Shown here piece after piece: positions 50,010 through 60,485 of a stretch of DNA of 64,000 nt (positions are counted from its first letter, which is position 1; the number at the start of each line of letters is the position of its first letter). The stretch spans positions 109,759,141 to 109,823,140 of the forward strand of contig CM043942.1 of NCBI GenBank assembly GCA_014529385.2. The letters run 5' to 3'. Made by a program: the position numbers and the translations under genes. The DNA is from Adiantum capillus-veneris. Taxonomy: Eukaryota > Streptophyta > Polypodiopsida > Polypodiales > Pteridaceae. A model generated the notes under the pieces. That model saw only the letters and a list, made by a program, of their open reading frames with translations, made no database searches and was not told the DNA's origin.

Positions 50010-50674
50010 CACGATATACGTGGTTCACCCAATGTGGACTACGTCCACAGGAAAGTAGCCACTCAATGGCTTTATTACTTCAAAACAAAAATTAGTTTAC
50101 AAAGGGATTATACCCTTAATGGAGCTCCCGCCTTGCTTCAATCTCACCACCTCACACTCACCTTGTTGCATCAACTTCACACTATGAAATGTGTGTAGAA
50201 ATGGCCTACTTTTATAGGCCAAAAGGGCTGCCCTCTCTTATGAGAGACAGCCATGTGTAGCCGCCCTTGTGCGAATAAGTCCAAATCGGACCCTCCAATC
50301 GGCCCATGTGTGGCCGCCCTTGAGAAGACAAGTCCGCTTTTGAATTCGGCCACCGGCCACCGGCCATTGACTTCCGACCACCGGCCACCAGCCATTGACT
50401 TCCGACCACCGGCCATCGGCCATTGACTACCGGCCACCGGCCAACCGACCGGTTGTTTTCCGACCACTTTCCGGCCGCCGTCCGGCCATAATATTCCGGT
50501 GAAAAAGAATATTCCAACCTTTAAAGTTGCCCCTGATTCTTATCCGTGAAAATTTTGGTTTCCGGTGAGTGATTTTCCTTCACGCACGATGGCTTCTCCT
50601 CATAATGGGGACCTTACAAATGTGCGCTTTTACCACAAAAAATTACAAGGGTAAATCAGGCTCCATACTTAACA
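49860..50674 (-). repeat. 3' LTR of copia-2
   Basis: 815 bp. (GA)n at 49942-50006. A GC-rich minisatellite of CCACCGGCCA units with CATTGACT spacers (about 50345-50450) is present in more units than in copia-1. Confidence 0.94.
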
Positions 50675-51292
50675 ATCTCCCACTTGGAGACTGATCTCCA
50701 AACCAAACCTGTGACTGCTTTCCATTCTGGCTTCTTATCCTTGAATGCCGATTGAAGATGAGCAAAAGCTCAACTTCTCCTTGTTGACCACCTTTGTAAA
50801 CATGTCTGCAGGATTTTCACTTGTATGCACCTTTCCTAGCTTTAGTTGTCCCTCTTCCAAAAGAGTGCGTATGAAGTGATATCTCACCTCAATGTGCTTT
50901 GTCCTTGAATGAAAGGCTGAGTTCTTCGCAAGATGGATAGCGCTTTGGCTATCACTGTACAAGACACAATTGTCTTGTTTGAATCCAAGCTCTTCTAAGA
51001 ATCTGTGAAGCCACAGAATTTCTTTGCTTGCCTCCGTCATTGCTACATACTCTGCTTCCGTGGTAGAAAGTGAAACCACTTTCTGCAGCTTTGAAGCCCA
51101 GCTTACTGCTGTGCCTCCAACCGTGAACACATAGCCAGTAGTGCTCCTTCGAGTATCTTTGTCACTTGGCATATCTGCATCAGCATACCCTTCTAGAAAA
51201 ATATCAGTTCCTCCAAAATACAAAGCATTTGTTGTTGTCCCTTTTAGATACCTAAGTATCCACTTCACAGCTTGCCAATGCTCTTTACCTGG

Positions 51293-53677
51293 TGATAGCC
51301 GTTTTTTCGGCTCTCTGTAATTGCCATAGTGAGTTATCTCACCCCATCAAATCACTCAAACACTGTGGTTACCCTCACCCTTTCACTGTATATAGGTGCG
51401 TGTGAGTTAGGGGACTTTTCCCATATTGCCTTACTGAAATAAAAAACCCTCAATTAGCTAGTCATTGGGCTAGTTGAGCCAAAAAAATAAAAAATATAAA
51501 AAATATAAGTATATTATGGCCCATGCGTATGTAAATATTTCTTTGTATATAGGGCCTAAATAAAAGATTTTTTTATAATTATTTTGGTATTTATTTGAAT
51601 ATTTCTACCTATGTGTGTGTTATTTATGCTCTGTACATTGCTTCACCATTACCACAATTTTTCTTACCATTTTTCATACTCTTTATTCCATATAGAAATA
51701 TTTTCATGTAAGCTTCTCTTATATTTGGTGTAACTCCACCCCAACAAAAATCCAAAAAAACTAGTTTTATTTATGTGTATATTTTTTCACTATTGTGATT
51801 TTTCCCTTCCTACATCTATTTTGTTTTTTTTCTAAAAAATTAGAACACCAAAAATATTTATCTTTTTATGGTAGCCTCATAATGAGAGAGATTTCTTTTG
51901 ACCCCTTTATATTTTTTCCACTTATATTATTTATATTTGACATGTACATATTTTTTAGACCCCTCAATATTTGATTTTCTTAGTTGTACTATTCACTTAT
52001 ATCATGATCTCAACAATATCTTCAATTATAGACCTACCAAATAAGGTCAAGGGTAGGTGGCATGCATACATGCACTATGGAGGGCTCACTCTTGGAGGTA
52101 TTCAAAAGAATCATCCAAAGAAGGACCCCACAAGGACCTTGTGCAGTGGAAAAAAACGATCGGTTTTGCTGAATTTTTAAAGTTCACTTGCTCTCCGAAT
52201 TTGAAAAGGTGATACAAACAAAAGTTGTAGCTCGTGGGCTGAACTTTTGCCTCAAATTTTTTCATATTTTTTTGAGCTACGAGCTGTGAGCTATGATTTT
52301 ATTAGTGGACCCCAGTTTTCCCATGCTATGCAGCCACACTCTCTCTTCCACTTTATCATTTTCCTCTTTCACACACACTTCTCCACTCATCATCCCCACC
52401 TCTCTCACCACTCCTCTCTGCACCCTACTCACATTCTCCTCAACCTTGAAGAATAAGAGAAACCATGGTGAACTCATACCTCCCACACACAATTCCATTC
52501 CAAAATTGACCACCTAGTCTCATTTTTCCTCCTCCAAATTACCCATATCTATAAAAAAAACCACAAAATTCAGCCTCTTCTCTTAAAAGACAGCATCATG
52601 GTGGTTGATTACTCAGCTTCAATTACCTTGTCTCTCAAAGAAGGTCAAGAGTGGAGAAAAAATGTACCGTCAAAGCTAGTGGACCGTCAACAAGCGTCAA
52701 AATTGGCCCTACTCAAGACACTTGGAGCATCAACCTTGTAAGAAATCCACCTTTTCTTACCTCTTAAGAGTTTTTCTTCCTTATTTGTATCCTACATGGA
52801 TACTCCCATTGTAAATATCCAATTCCATTTGTAAATTAATACTAACTCTACTAACACTAACCAACTATGAAAAGTCCTATCACCTCCATTTCTCTCCTCT
52901 CTCTTTCCCCATCAACTTCTTGATAATTCCAAGCAAAAGAAATTAGATAAATTGCTGAAAATCTAACCCAACCATGGTTAGAGGAGTAACCCTAGCCTTC
53001 AAAATTGCTATAAAAGGAGGGTGTAGCTAGCACAAAAAGGGGGGAGAAGAAAGAGCACTATGCTATAGCTTGAGAATCCAAGCTCAACCTCTTGAGAAGG
53101 AGCTCTTGAGTGGAATCTCATTGGCATTAGGAATATGTATGTGTTGTATTAGGGGTGATTAGCAAGGGAACTCTATGCCATTGTAAGAGAGAGTGATCAT
53201 TAAATTGAGAGTAGAAAATCTATCATTTCTCCTACTAGTGTAAGCCCAACATTTGCTGAATCAAGGAGGGTGAATTTGGACTAAACATGGATACTTTGTC
53301 TCCCTTCCAACGTGAAGTCATGGACAATAATGATGTGTAAGTGTCTTGGTGTTTTATTTAAGTTCTTGATAGCTTGTCTCCGGGTATTGTTATCAATTTA
53401 GCCATAAATCCCACATGCTGTAAGAGGGTGACAGGGTGGAGAGGACTCCCCTGGCCTTAAGATAGTGATTGGGGTGGCTTTTTTTCTTGTGATGTGTTGT
53501 GGTGTAATTTACTCAGGCTATGTTGAACAAATACTAATCTCACTTTGATTGGTCATGACAAATATGTAAGAAGGCATTAGTGCAACAAGCACCCCCTTCC
53601 CCCTTCTCTCTCTTTCTTACATATATATATTTATGTTTGCTTGATCATTAACGATACACTTCAAAGCAGCCCGAGCA

Positions 53678-53743
<66 letters not shown>

Positions 53744-53864
53744 TGTGTGAGAGTATTCCATTGGTGTTAGGGTTAGCGTAAATTCCTTGCTTTTTTGTGG
53801 GTTAGCGATATATATATTTATGTTTGCTTGATCATTAACGATACACTTCAAAGCAGCCCGAGCA

Positions 53865-53944
<80 letters not shown>

Positions 53945-54166
53945 TGTGTGAGAGTATTCCATTGGTGTTAGGGTTAGCGTAAATTCCTTGCTTTTGCGTC
54001 CTAGTTCGCTCTTAAACTAGGTGGTGCCCCTTGTGTAGTTGGGATTTGGCTGAGGGTTTGTTGTTTTGGTTTGTGTTGTGTTGTGCCCTAGCCCCATTGA
54101 GCAGCACGGGAGCCTTGAAGGGTGTCTAGAGGTTGCTCTTCTTGTTGCCCGCCCCGGATCGCTTCA
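51293..54166. mobile_element. Probable solo LTR, 2874 bp, inserted in copia-2
   Basis: Begins TGATAGCCG and ends ATCGCTTCA, i.e. TG...CA, with the flanking duplication CTGG (51289-51292 and 54167-54170). Removing it restores the copia sequence exactly in length when compared with copia-1 (near 34300). No coding region is visible. A TATA-like TATAAAAGG lies at 53009-53017 on the plus strand. The left part is AT-rich (51480-52000). These traits fit a solo LTR of a large retrotransposon. A non-coding (LARD/TRIM-like) element is the alternative, but no internal pair of repeats was found at its ends. Confidence 0.65.
53620..53998. repeat. Tandem duplication (period about 190 bp) each with a (CT)n tract
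   Basis: TATATATATTTATGTTTGCT starts both units (about 53622 and 53808). Each continues through AAAGCAGCCCGAGCACCAT, a pure CT run (53681-53736 and 53869-53938), and GTTAGGGTTAGCGTAAATTC. The two CT tracts differ in length. Confidence 0.9.
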
Positions 54167-57100
54167 CTGGGTTGTCCATGAACCTACTCACAACTCCCAC
54201 TGCATGTGCAATGTCTGGCCTTGTCCAAACCATAGCATGCATTAGAGAACCTACCGCTACAGCATATGGAACTTTAGACATATAGGCTATCTCCTCTTGT
54301 GTCTTTGGACACATATCCTTCGTTAGTTTAAAATGACCAGCCAAAGGTGTAGAAACTGGTTTTGCATTTTGCATTGCAAACCTTTCTAGTATCTTCTTGA
54401 TGTAATCTTCTTGAGATAGATTTATTGTCTTCTTCGTCCCGTCACTTGATATTTTCATACCAAGTATCCTCTTTGCAGCACCTAAATCTTTTATTGAAAA
54501 AGATTTGGACAGCTCCTCTTTTAGGTCTTTGATGTCCTGCATGTTAGCACTTGCAATCAACATGTCATCAACATACAACATTAGGATGATGAATTTCCCA
54601 TCTCCCAAATTCTCCGTGTAGACGCAGTGATCCGAGTTGCATCTTGTGAATCCATGATCCAACATCCATCGATCAAACTTCAAGTACCATTGTCTTGATG
54701 CTTGCTTTAAACCATACAAGCTCTTCTTTAATCTGCAAACCATTTTCTCCTTACCTTATACTTCATACCCCTTTGGTTCAAGCATGTAGATTTCCTCCTC
54801 TAAGTCACCGTGAGGGAATGCCGTATTTACATCCATTTGCTCGAGATTTAGATCATGAGAAGCCACAAGGCTTAAGACAAGCCTAATTGAGTTCATTTTT
54901 ACAACAGGAGAAAATATTTCATTGAAGTCAATACCTTTCTTTTGAGAAAAACCTTTTACCACAAGCCTAAACCTGTACCTTTTCTTCCCACCTTCTTCTT
55001 CCTTTAGCTTGTACACCCATTTGTTTTGAAGTGCCCGCTTACCTTTAGGCAACTCAACCAACTCCCATGTTTGGTTGCGATGTAGTGACTCCATCTCCAC
55101 TTGCATGCTCTTCGTCCATTCTTCTTTGGATTCATGTTGCATAGCTTCTTCATATGATTTCGGCTTTCCAGAATCTGAGATCAAGAGATGGTTGAAGGAA
55201 GGAACAAACCTTTCTGGAGGTCTACTTGCTCTTGTAGATCTTCGAGGAATAGGTTGAGGCTCCTCATTTGGTTGACGTTGTTGCACATTGTCACCGTTTG
55301 CAGTCCTTGAGTCTTCACCGTCCTCAAGCTCCATGTACTCATCACCTGTTTCTTTTGTTTGTTTTCTTTCCAAGCAATCTTTGTACATATTTTGTTCGTT
55401 AAAAATTACATCCCTACTCCTTAAGATTTTACCATCTTCAGGATTCCATAGGCGATACCCAAAGTCTCCTTCTCCATAGCCAATGAAGAAACACTTTTTG
55501 GACTTTGCATCTAACTTTGATTTTAGGCTTCTATCTATGTGCATGAAAGCCTCACACCCAAACACTTTGAGAAATGCATAATTCACGGGTTTACCTTTCC
55601 ATGCCTCTTCTGGAACTCCCCCATCCAATGCCGTTGAGGGTGACCGATTGATTAAGTACACAGACGTACTTACAACTTCCGCCCAAAGCTCAAGCGGTAG
55701 GCCTGCATGTAGCCACATGCTTCGTGCTCGTTCCATGATTGTCATGTTCATCCTTTCTGAAATCCCATTTTGTTGAGGTGTCCTTGGGGTTGTCCTTTGC
55801 CTCCGAATGCCATTGCTAGCACAAAAGCTTTCAAAAGCTTGGTTGCAATATTCGCCTCCATTGTCGGATCTGAGGCATTTAACCTTGGTACCTGTTTCAT
55901 TCTCCACAAAGGCTTTCCACCTTTGAAATATGGAAAATACATCGGATTTATTCTTCATGACATAAACCTATGTTTTTCTAGTCGTATCGTCTATGAATGT
56001 TACATAGTAGAATGAGCCACCAAGTGATGATGTACTTGTAGGACCCCAAACATCAGAATGAACCAACTCAAGTTTTTTATTTTTTCTTTCATATCCTGAT
56101 TTTTGAAATTTTACCCTCTTTTGTTTACCATAAACACAATCTTCACAGAACTCTAAGTCCACTTCTTTCAAACCTGGTAGAAGCTTCTTTGTTTGAAGGA
56201 TTTGCATTCCTTTGGCACTCATATGCCCAAGTCGGTAGTGCCACACCGCACTGTCAACTTCTGTAGTTGCTGCACAAGCTGAAGGTTGCGTGCTAACAGT
56301 ACACAAGTAAAGTGTACCGACCTTTTCACCCTTGGCAACCACCAAAGATCCCTTTGAGATCTTTCACCATTTGTTTCCGAATGCAATGTTGTGACCTTCA
56401 TCGTCCAATTGTCCTGTAGAGATCAAATTTTTGCGAAGAGAAGGAACATGCCTAACATCTTTAAGCTTCCATTCATTTCCGTTAGCAGTTTTGACAGAAA
56501 CCGTATCCTTGCTGACAATCTCACAAGCTTCATCATCTCCCAAGTATACATACCCAAAATTACCTTTGGTGTAGTCTTGGAAATGTTGCTTGTGTGGTGT
56601 GGCATGGAATGAAGCCCCGAAATCTACTATCCAGGAATTAGACACATTGTCTAATGAGAGAATTAGAGCATCTTGCTCTACTTTTCCTGCCACATTGGCC
56701 TCAGATGTTGGCTTGTTGTCTTGAGACTCTGTCTCCTTGTTCTTCTTGGACCGGCAATCCTTCTTGACGTGGCCCTTCTTGTCGCAGTTTCAACATTCAA
56801 GAACTGACTTTGTGCGTGACTTGCTCCGTCTTGAGCGATCACGACCCTTTTGGTTTTTGAACCTCTCCTTAGGCCTTCCTCTTGTTTCCACTGACAATGC
56901 AACACTTGATGATTCTCCTGTGCTTCTCCTTCGCATTTCCTCGCTTAGGAGAACACCCACAACATCATCAAACTTAAGAGTATTTGTGCCAGAGATAGAA
57001 TTACTTACAGCCATCACAAGGCTGTCCCAACTATCCGGTAGAGATGATAGTATAAGGAGAGCTCGCACTTCGTCATCGAAATTGATTTTCACTGATCGAA

Positions 57101-57553
57101 GTTGACTTATGTTTGTGTTAAAGTCATTTAGGTGTTCTGCAACTGAACCATTCTCTGCCATCTTTAGATTGAACAAGCGCTTCATAAGAAATACCTTATT
57201 GGATGCCGATGGTTTCTCGTAGAAGTCGTCAAGTGACTTCATCAAGTCCTCTGCGGTCTTCATCTCCGAAACATTGAAGGCCACCGTTGACGCCAAGATT
57301 AACCGGATTGTTCCCTGTGCCTTTCGATTAAGGACAATCCATGCTTCATCTGCCATTGTTGCGGGCTTCTTCGCAAGACCGCCTAGTGGCAAATAGAGGC
57401 CCTTCTAGTAGAGATAGTCTTCAATCTGCATCTTCCAATGTTGGTAGTTTTTGCCGTTGAACTTCTCAATCTTGAGCTTCCCTTTTTCCGCCATAACTCC
57501 CACTCAATTCAAGGAATCCTTTCCTTGAGATAATTTAGCTACGAGCAAACCTT

Positions 57554-57565
57554 GCTCTGATACCA
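57554..57565 (-). promoter_or_regulatory. Primer-binding site of copia-2
   Basis: TGGTATCAGAGC on the minus strand, two bases from the LTR. Same site as in copia-1. Confidence 0.92.
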
Positions 57566-57567
57566 GT

Positions 57568-57651
57568 TGTTAGGAAATAAGACGTAGCTAAATAGATAAT
57601 TGAGTAGATTACTTAATGGAGAGAGACATATTTATATACACGAGATTATAG

Positions 57652-57714
<63 letters not shown>

Positions 57715-58379
57715 CACGATATACGTGGTTCACCCAATGTGGGCTACGTCCACGGGAAAGCAGCCACTCAATGGCTTTAGTACTTCAAAACAAGAAGTAG
57801 TTTACAAAGGGATTATACCCTTAATGGAGCTCCCGCCTTGCTTCACTCTCACCACCTCACACTCACCTTGTTGCATCAACTTCACACTATGAAATGTGTG
57901 TAGAAATGGCCTCCTTTTATAGGCCAAAAGGGCTGCCCTCTCTTATGAGAGACAGCCATGTGTAGCCGCCCTTGTGCGAATAAGTCCAAATCAGACCCTC
58001 CAATCCGCCCATGTGTGGCCGCCCTTGAGAAGACAAGTCCGCTTTTGAATTCGGCCACCGGCCACCGGCTATTGACTTTCGACCACCGGCCACCGGCCAT
58101 TGACTTCCGGCCACCGGCCATCGGCCATTGACTACCGGCCACCGGCCAACCGAGCAGTTGTTTTCCCACCACTTTCCGGCCGCCGTTCGGCCATAATATT
58201 CCGACGAAAAAGAATATTCCGGCCTTTAAAGTTGCCCCTGATTCTTGTCTGTGAAAATTTTGGTTTCCGGTGAGTGATTTTCCTTCACGCACGATGGCTT
58301 CTCCTCATAATGGGGGCCTTACAAAGGTGCGATTTTACCACAGAAAATTACAAGGGTAAATCAGGCTCCATACTTAACA
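57568..58379 (-). repeat. 5' LTR of copia-2
   Basis: 812 bp, close to 49860-50674. (GA)n at 57656-57709. Minisatellite at about 58058-58150. Confidence 0.94.
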
Positions 58380-58653
58380 CTTAGCACTAAATTTAAGAAA
58401 TGAAGTATGCCTTCATAAGATGTAGTTTATCGCATGTACTCTCTCTTCATGAGATTTGTAATCTTTCTCTATAATATCAATTGGAGAATTTCTACCATTC
58501 TGACCAATTGTTCAATTTTAATTTGTACATTGTTTTTTATAAGTATTTGAATTGTTGGATATGCTAAATTTAAGTTTACCACCATGGCTCTATTTTCGCC
58601 CGCCGAGGCACACACGTGCACAGAACCTCAAACATGCAGCCACCGGGCGACCA

Positions 58654-58910
58654 GGGGGAGGGTCTCGGAGATAACTTTGCAAAATGGGGTGACGGGGCGT
58701 ACGGGGCCAAGAAGGGCATGCGACGCATCAGCGACGCCGGGCGGGGTTGGAAGGTGGCATAATTTCTCCCTGCGCGCCATGGTGCACAGGGGCTTTTTGT
58801 GCAGCTTCCGACCCGCCCGGCATCGCCGATGCGTCACATGCCCTTCTTGACTCCATATGGACCCCCTGTTGCCCCGTTACGCAAAATTATCTCCAAGACG
58901 CTCCTCCCGC
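58654..58910. repeat. GC-rich fold-back structure
   Basis: Left arm 58654-58750 and right arm 58808-58910 are imperfect inverted repeats. They share GGAGATAA(C/T)TTTGC, AAGAAGGGCATG(C/T)GACGCATC and GCCGGGCGGG. The central spacer is about 57 bp. It lies between the end of the CENH3-like gene and the gene-3-like remnant. Confidence 0.8.
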
Positions 58911-59086
58911 TTTAGCAGCTCTGCAAAACCGTTCTTGGAGAACTCTATGTGAGCAACTCTAAGAATTGATGGCCCTAGATGGCTTAGGTAGTGCCAAAGA
59001 GAACTATCTCTACCCGTGGAGACGTTGGGTGAACCTCCAGTACGCATTGCAAACTTACAACATGATAAGCCGTCTGCAAATTGATA

Positions 59087-60158
59087 TTAACACTTGTCAT
59101 AAGGAATACTAGAAATTCTACCAGGTTTTGATTTATTTACCTCAGTTTCTTCATCCCTCTCTTCAAGGTTTTTCTTTGTAAGATCGACGCTAGATCGATC
59201 ATCTCTACCAATTGCAATCAGTGGTTTGTGTGGATGAAATCCGCTGTCTGGTACGCTTTCGTAGAAAGAGGCACATAATTTTATTTCCACTAGTGTACTT
59301 GCTATTGTTTGCACCAACTGTTGTTTGTTTTCACTGGGGAGGAAAGAGAGGCTTTCTGGGAGATCTTGGCCTTCAAAATCGATTTAAAAATTGACTTTCT
59401 CTTCCTTCCCACTGGGATCCTTCATGCCTTCATAGATAGCAAGCACTGCAAGTGACTCATCTTCTCTGAGTCCTAACGTTTTAGCAATGTCGCCAAGGAA
59501 CAGAAACTGATGATCATCCACCACCACTGGATACAAAGTGAGAATTTGGAGGTCCGAGATCTCTTCCAACACCTCATCTCCCTCTATCATTCGATCTTCC
59601 TCCTGAGTGGCACTGGAATCTTGTATGAGTACAAGTGCCTTAGATGCTTCGGACTGCTCATCTATCTCTTCGATACCTTCATTTGATTCCTCCACAATGG
59701 TCATAGGAGGTATTTGGTTGACCTTTTCCTTCGATTTTCCCTTGTCCATTCCCTCAAGCACAAGTAATGCCAGAACCATGTCCCATGAAATAAATTGGGT
59801 GCCTATGCACCCCAATGCCCAAATCCATGAGATCATCCTCATCCTCTATCTTGAAGTCCCATTCCATGAGGCATTTAATAAACCTCAACAAGAGAAACCG
59901 GAAGTTTTTGTCAGCTGCATACAGATGCTTCAAGAAATCCACTGGCAACCATGCCGTGTTGGATTCCTCAAAGATTATGGCATATTCCTCCATGTGCTGT
60001 GCCATGTAGTCAAGAAAGCTTCTGAATGCCTCTGCATGAAGGTTGGCAGTGGCCTGCATGTCAATTGTCCTCTCGAACACACTGAGTAGTTCATGTGCTC
60101 TATTTGCAAGTCCTACCTTTTCTAATTGTGTGAGAATTGCACCAGTAGACGTTGCCAT
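59087..60158 (-). pseudogene. Homologue of TIR-element gene 3, decayed
   Basis: ATG at 60158. The first frame runs to a TGA at about 59754. A second frame (59842-59384) continues with an acidic stretch (59740-59560) and then YPVVVDD, FLFLGDIA, LREDESLAVL (about 59535-59435). This last part matches gene 3 (about 18000-18110) in order and spacing. The N-terminal halves share only a pattern (VG.....L...F near the start, F.....L...L and Glu-rich ends). A third open piece, 59317-59087, may be a further exon but has no recognised match. The function is not recognised. Confidence 0.55.
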
Positions 60159-60485
60159 GGATTCGTTCGTGAAGAAGATGCGAAGAGAGCTTAGAGCTAG
60201 AGTTTTGTGATTGTGAGAAATGAAGTTTAAAAACTAAAAAGTCACTTATATACCCAAAGTCGCTTTTTTAAAAGCACTTAAATTAATGCCAAAATAACTT
60301 TAAACTTTAATTTTAAACAAAATCACACTACAAAGCATTGAAAGACACAAACATTGAAAAGATTTGTGCTCCACAACAAAGAAATTGCACGTTTCAATCG
60401 AAAACTTGAACAAGCAGAGAATAAAAAAGTATGCGCAAAAACGAGATTCAAAACACCGTATGTATTAATGTGGACAAAATCCATG

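Larger units (their letters stand above)
50735..57494 (-). pseudogene. Copia-2 gag-pol, interrupted by nested insertion
   Basis: ATG at 57494. Domains are as in copia-1: gag to about 56790, knuckle with the same Trp-to-TGA change, protease (56693-56364, IVDFGASFHAT), integrase (about 56080-55416), RT (about 55200-54166, LYVDDM) and RNase H (51268-50735). The integrase-RT frame is open from 55958 to 54756, longer than in copia-1. Breaks are at about 57405 (TAG), 56792 (TGA), 56364 and 54755. The nested insertion falls between RT and RNase H. Confidence 0.93.
49860..58379 (-). mobile_element. Ty1/copia LTR retrotransposon, copia-2, with nested insertion
   Basis: Same family as copia-1. LTRs are 49860-50674 and 57568-58379. 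Flanks are GTTAG (49855-49859) and CTTAG (58380-58384), a target duplication with one mismatch. The element spans 8520 bp, of which 2874 bp is a later insertion at 51293-54166, so the original was about 5.6 kb. It sits in the last helix of the CENH3-like gene. Confidence 0.94.
48848..58425 (+). pseudogene. CENH3-like histone H3 gene, split by copia-2
   Basis: Coding is at 48848-49859 and 58385-58425. A Pro-rich tail (48848-49150) and a long Lys/Arg/Glu/Gln-rich stretch (49170-49560) precede a histone H3 fold: RRWRPGTMALREIKKYQ (about 49590-49640), PIIPKAAFSWVVREM as alpha-1 (about 49655-49700), VTRIQRAALLALQDATKD as alpha-2, HAKGVTLKNTDLAL as loop 2 and alpha-3 (about 49816-49856). The P-x-A-x-F pattern before alpha-1 resembles plant CENH3 more than canonical H3. 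Copia-2 interrupts it in alpha-3. Past the insertion the frame continues for 13 codons to TAG at 58423-58425, a normal end point. Two in-frame TAA codons lie in the tail (49154-49156, 49163-49165), so an unseen small intron or real decay is needed. The start codon is uncertain; upstream is copia-3. Confidence 0.8.

Noticed and set aside
51293-51330. AGCCG(T6)CGGCT hairpin as a possible Helitron 3' end
   Set aside because: No CTRR end follows, and the element has TG...CA ends with a 4-bp duplication instead.
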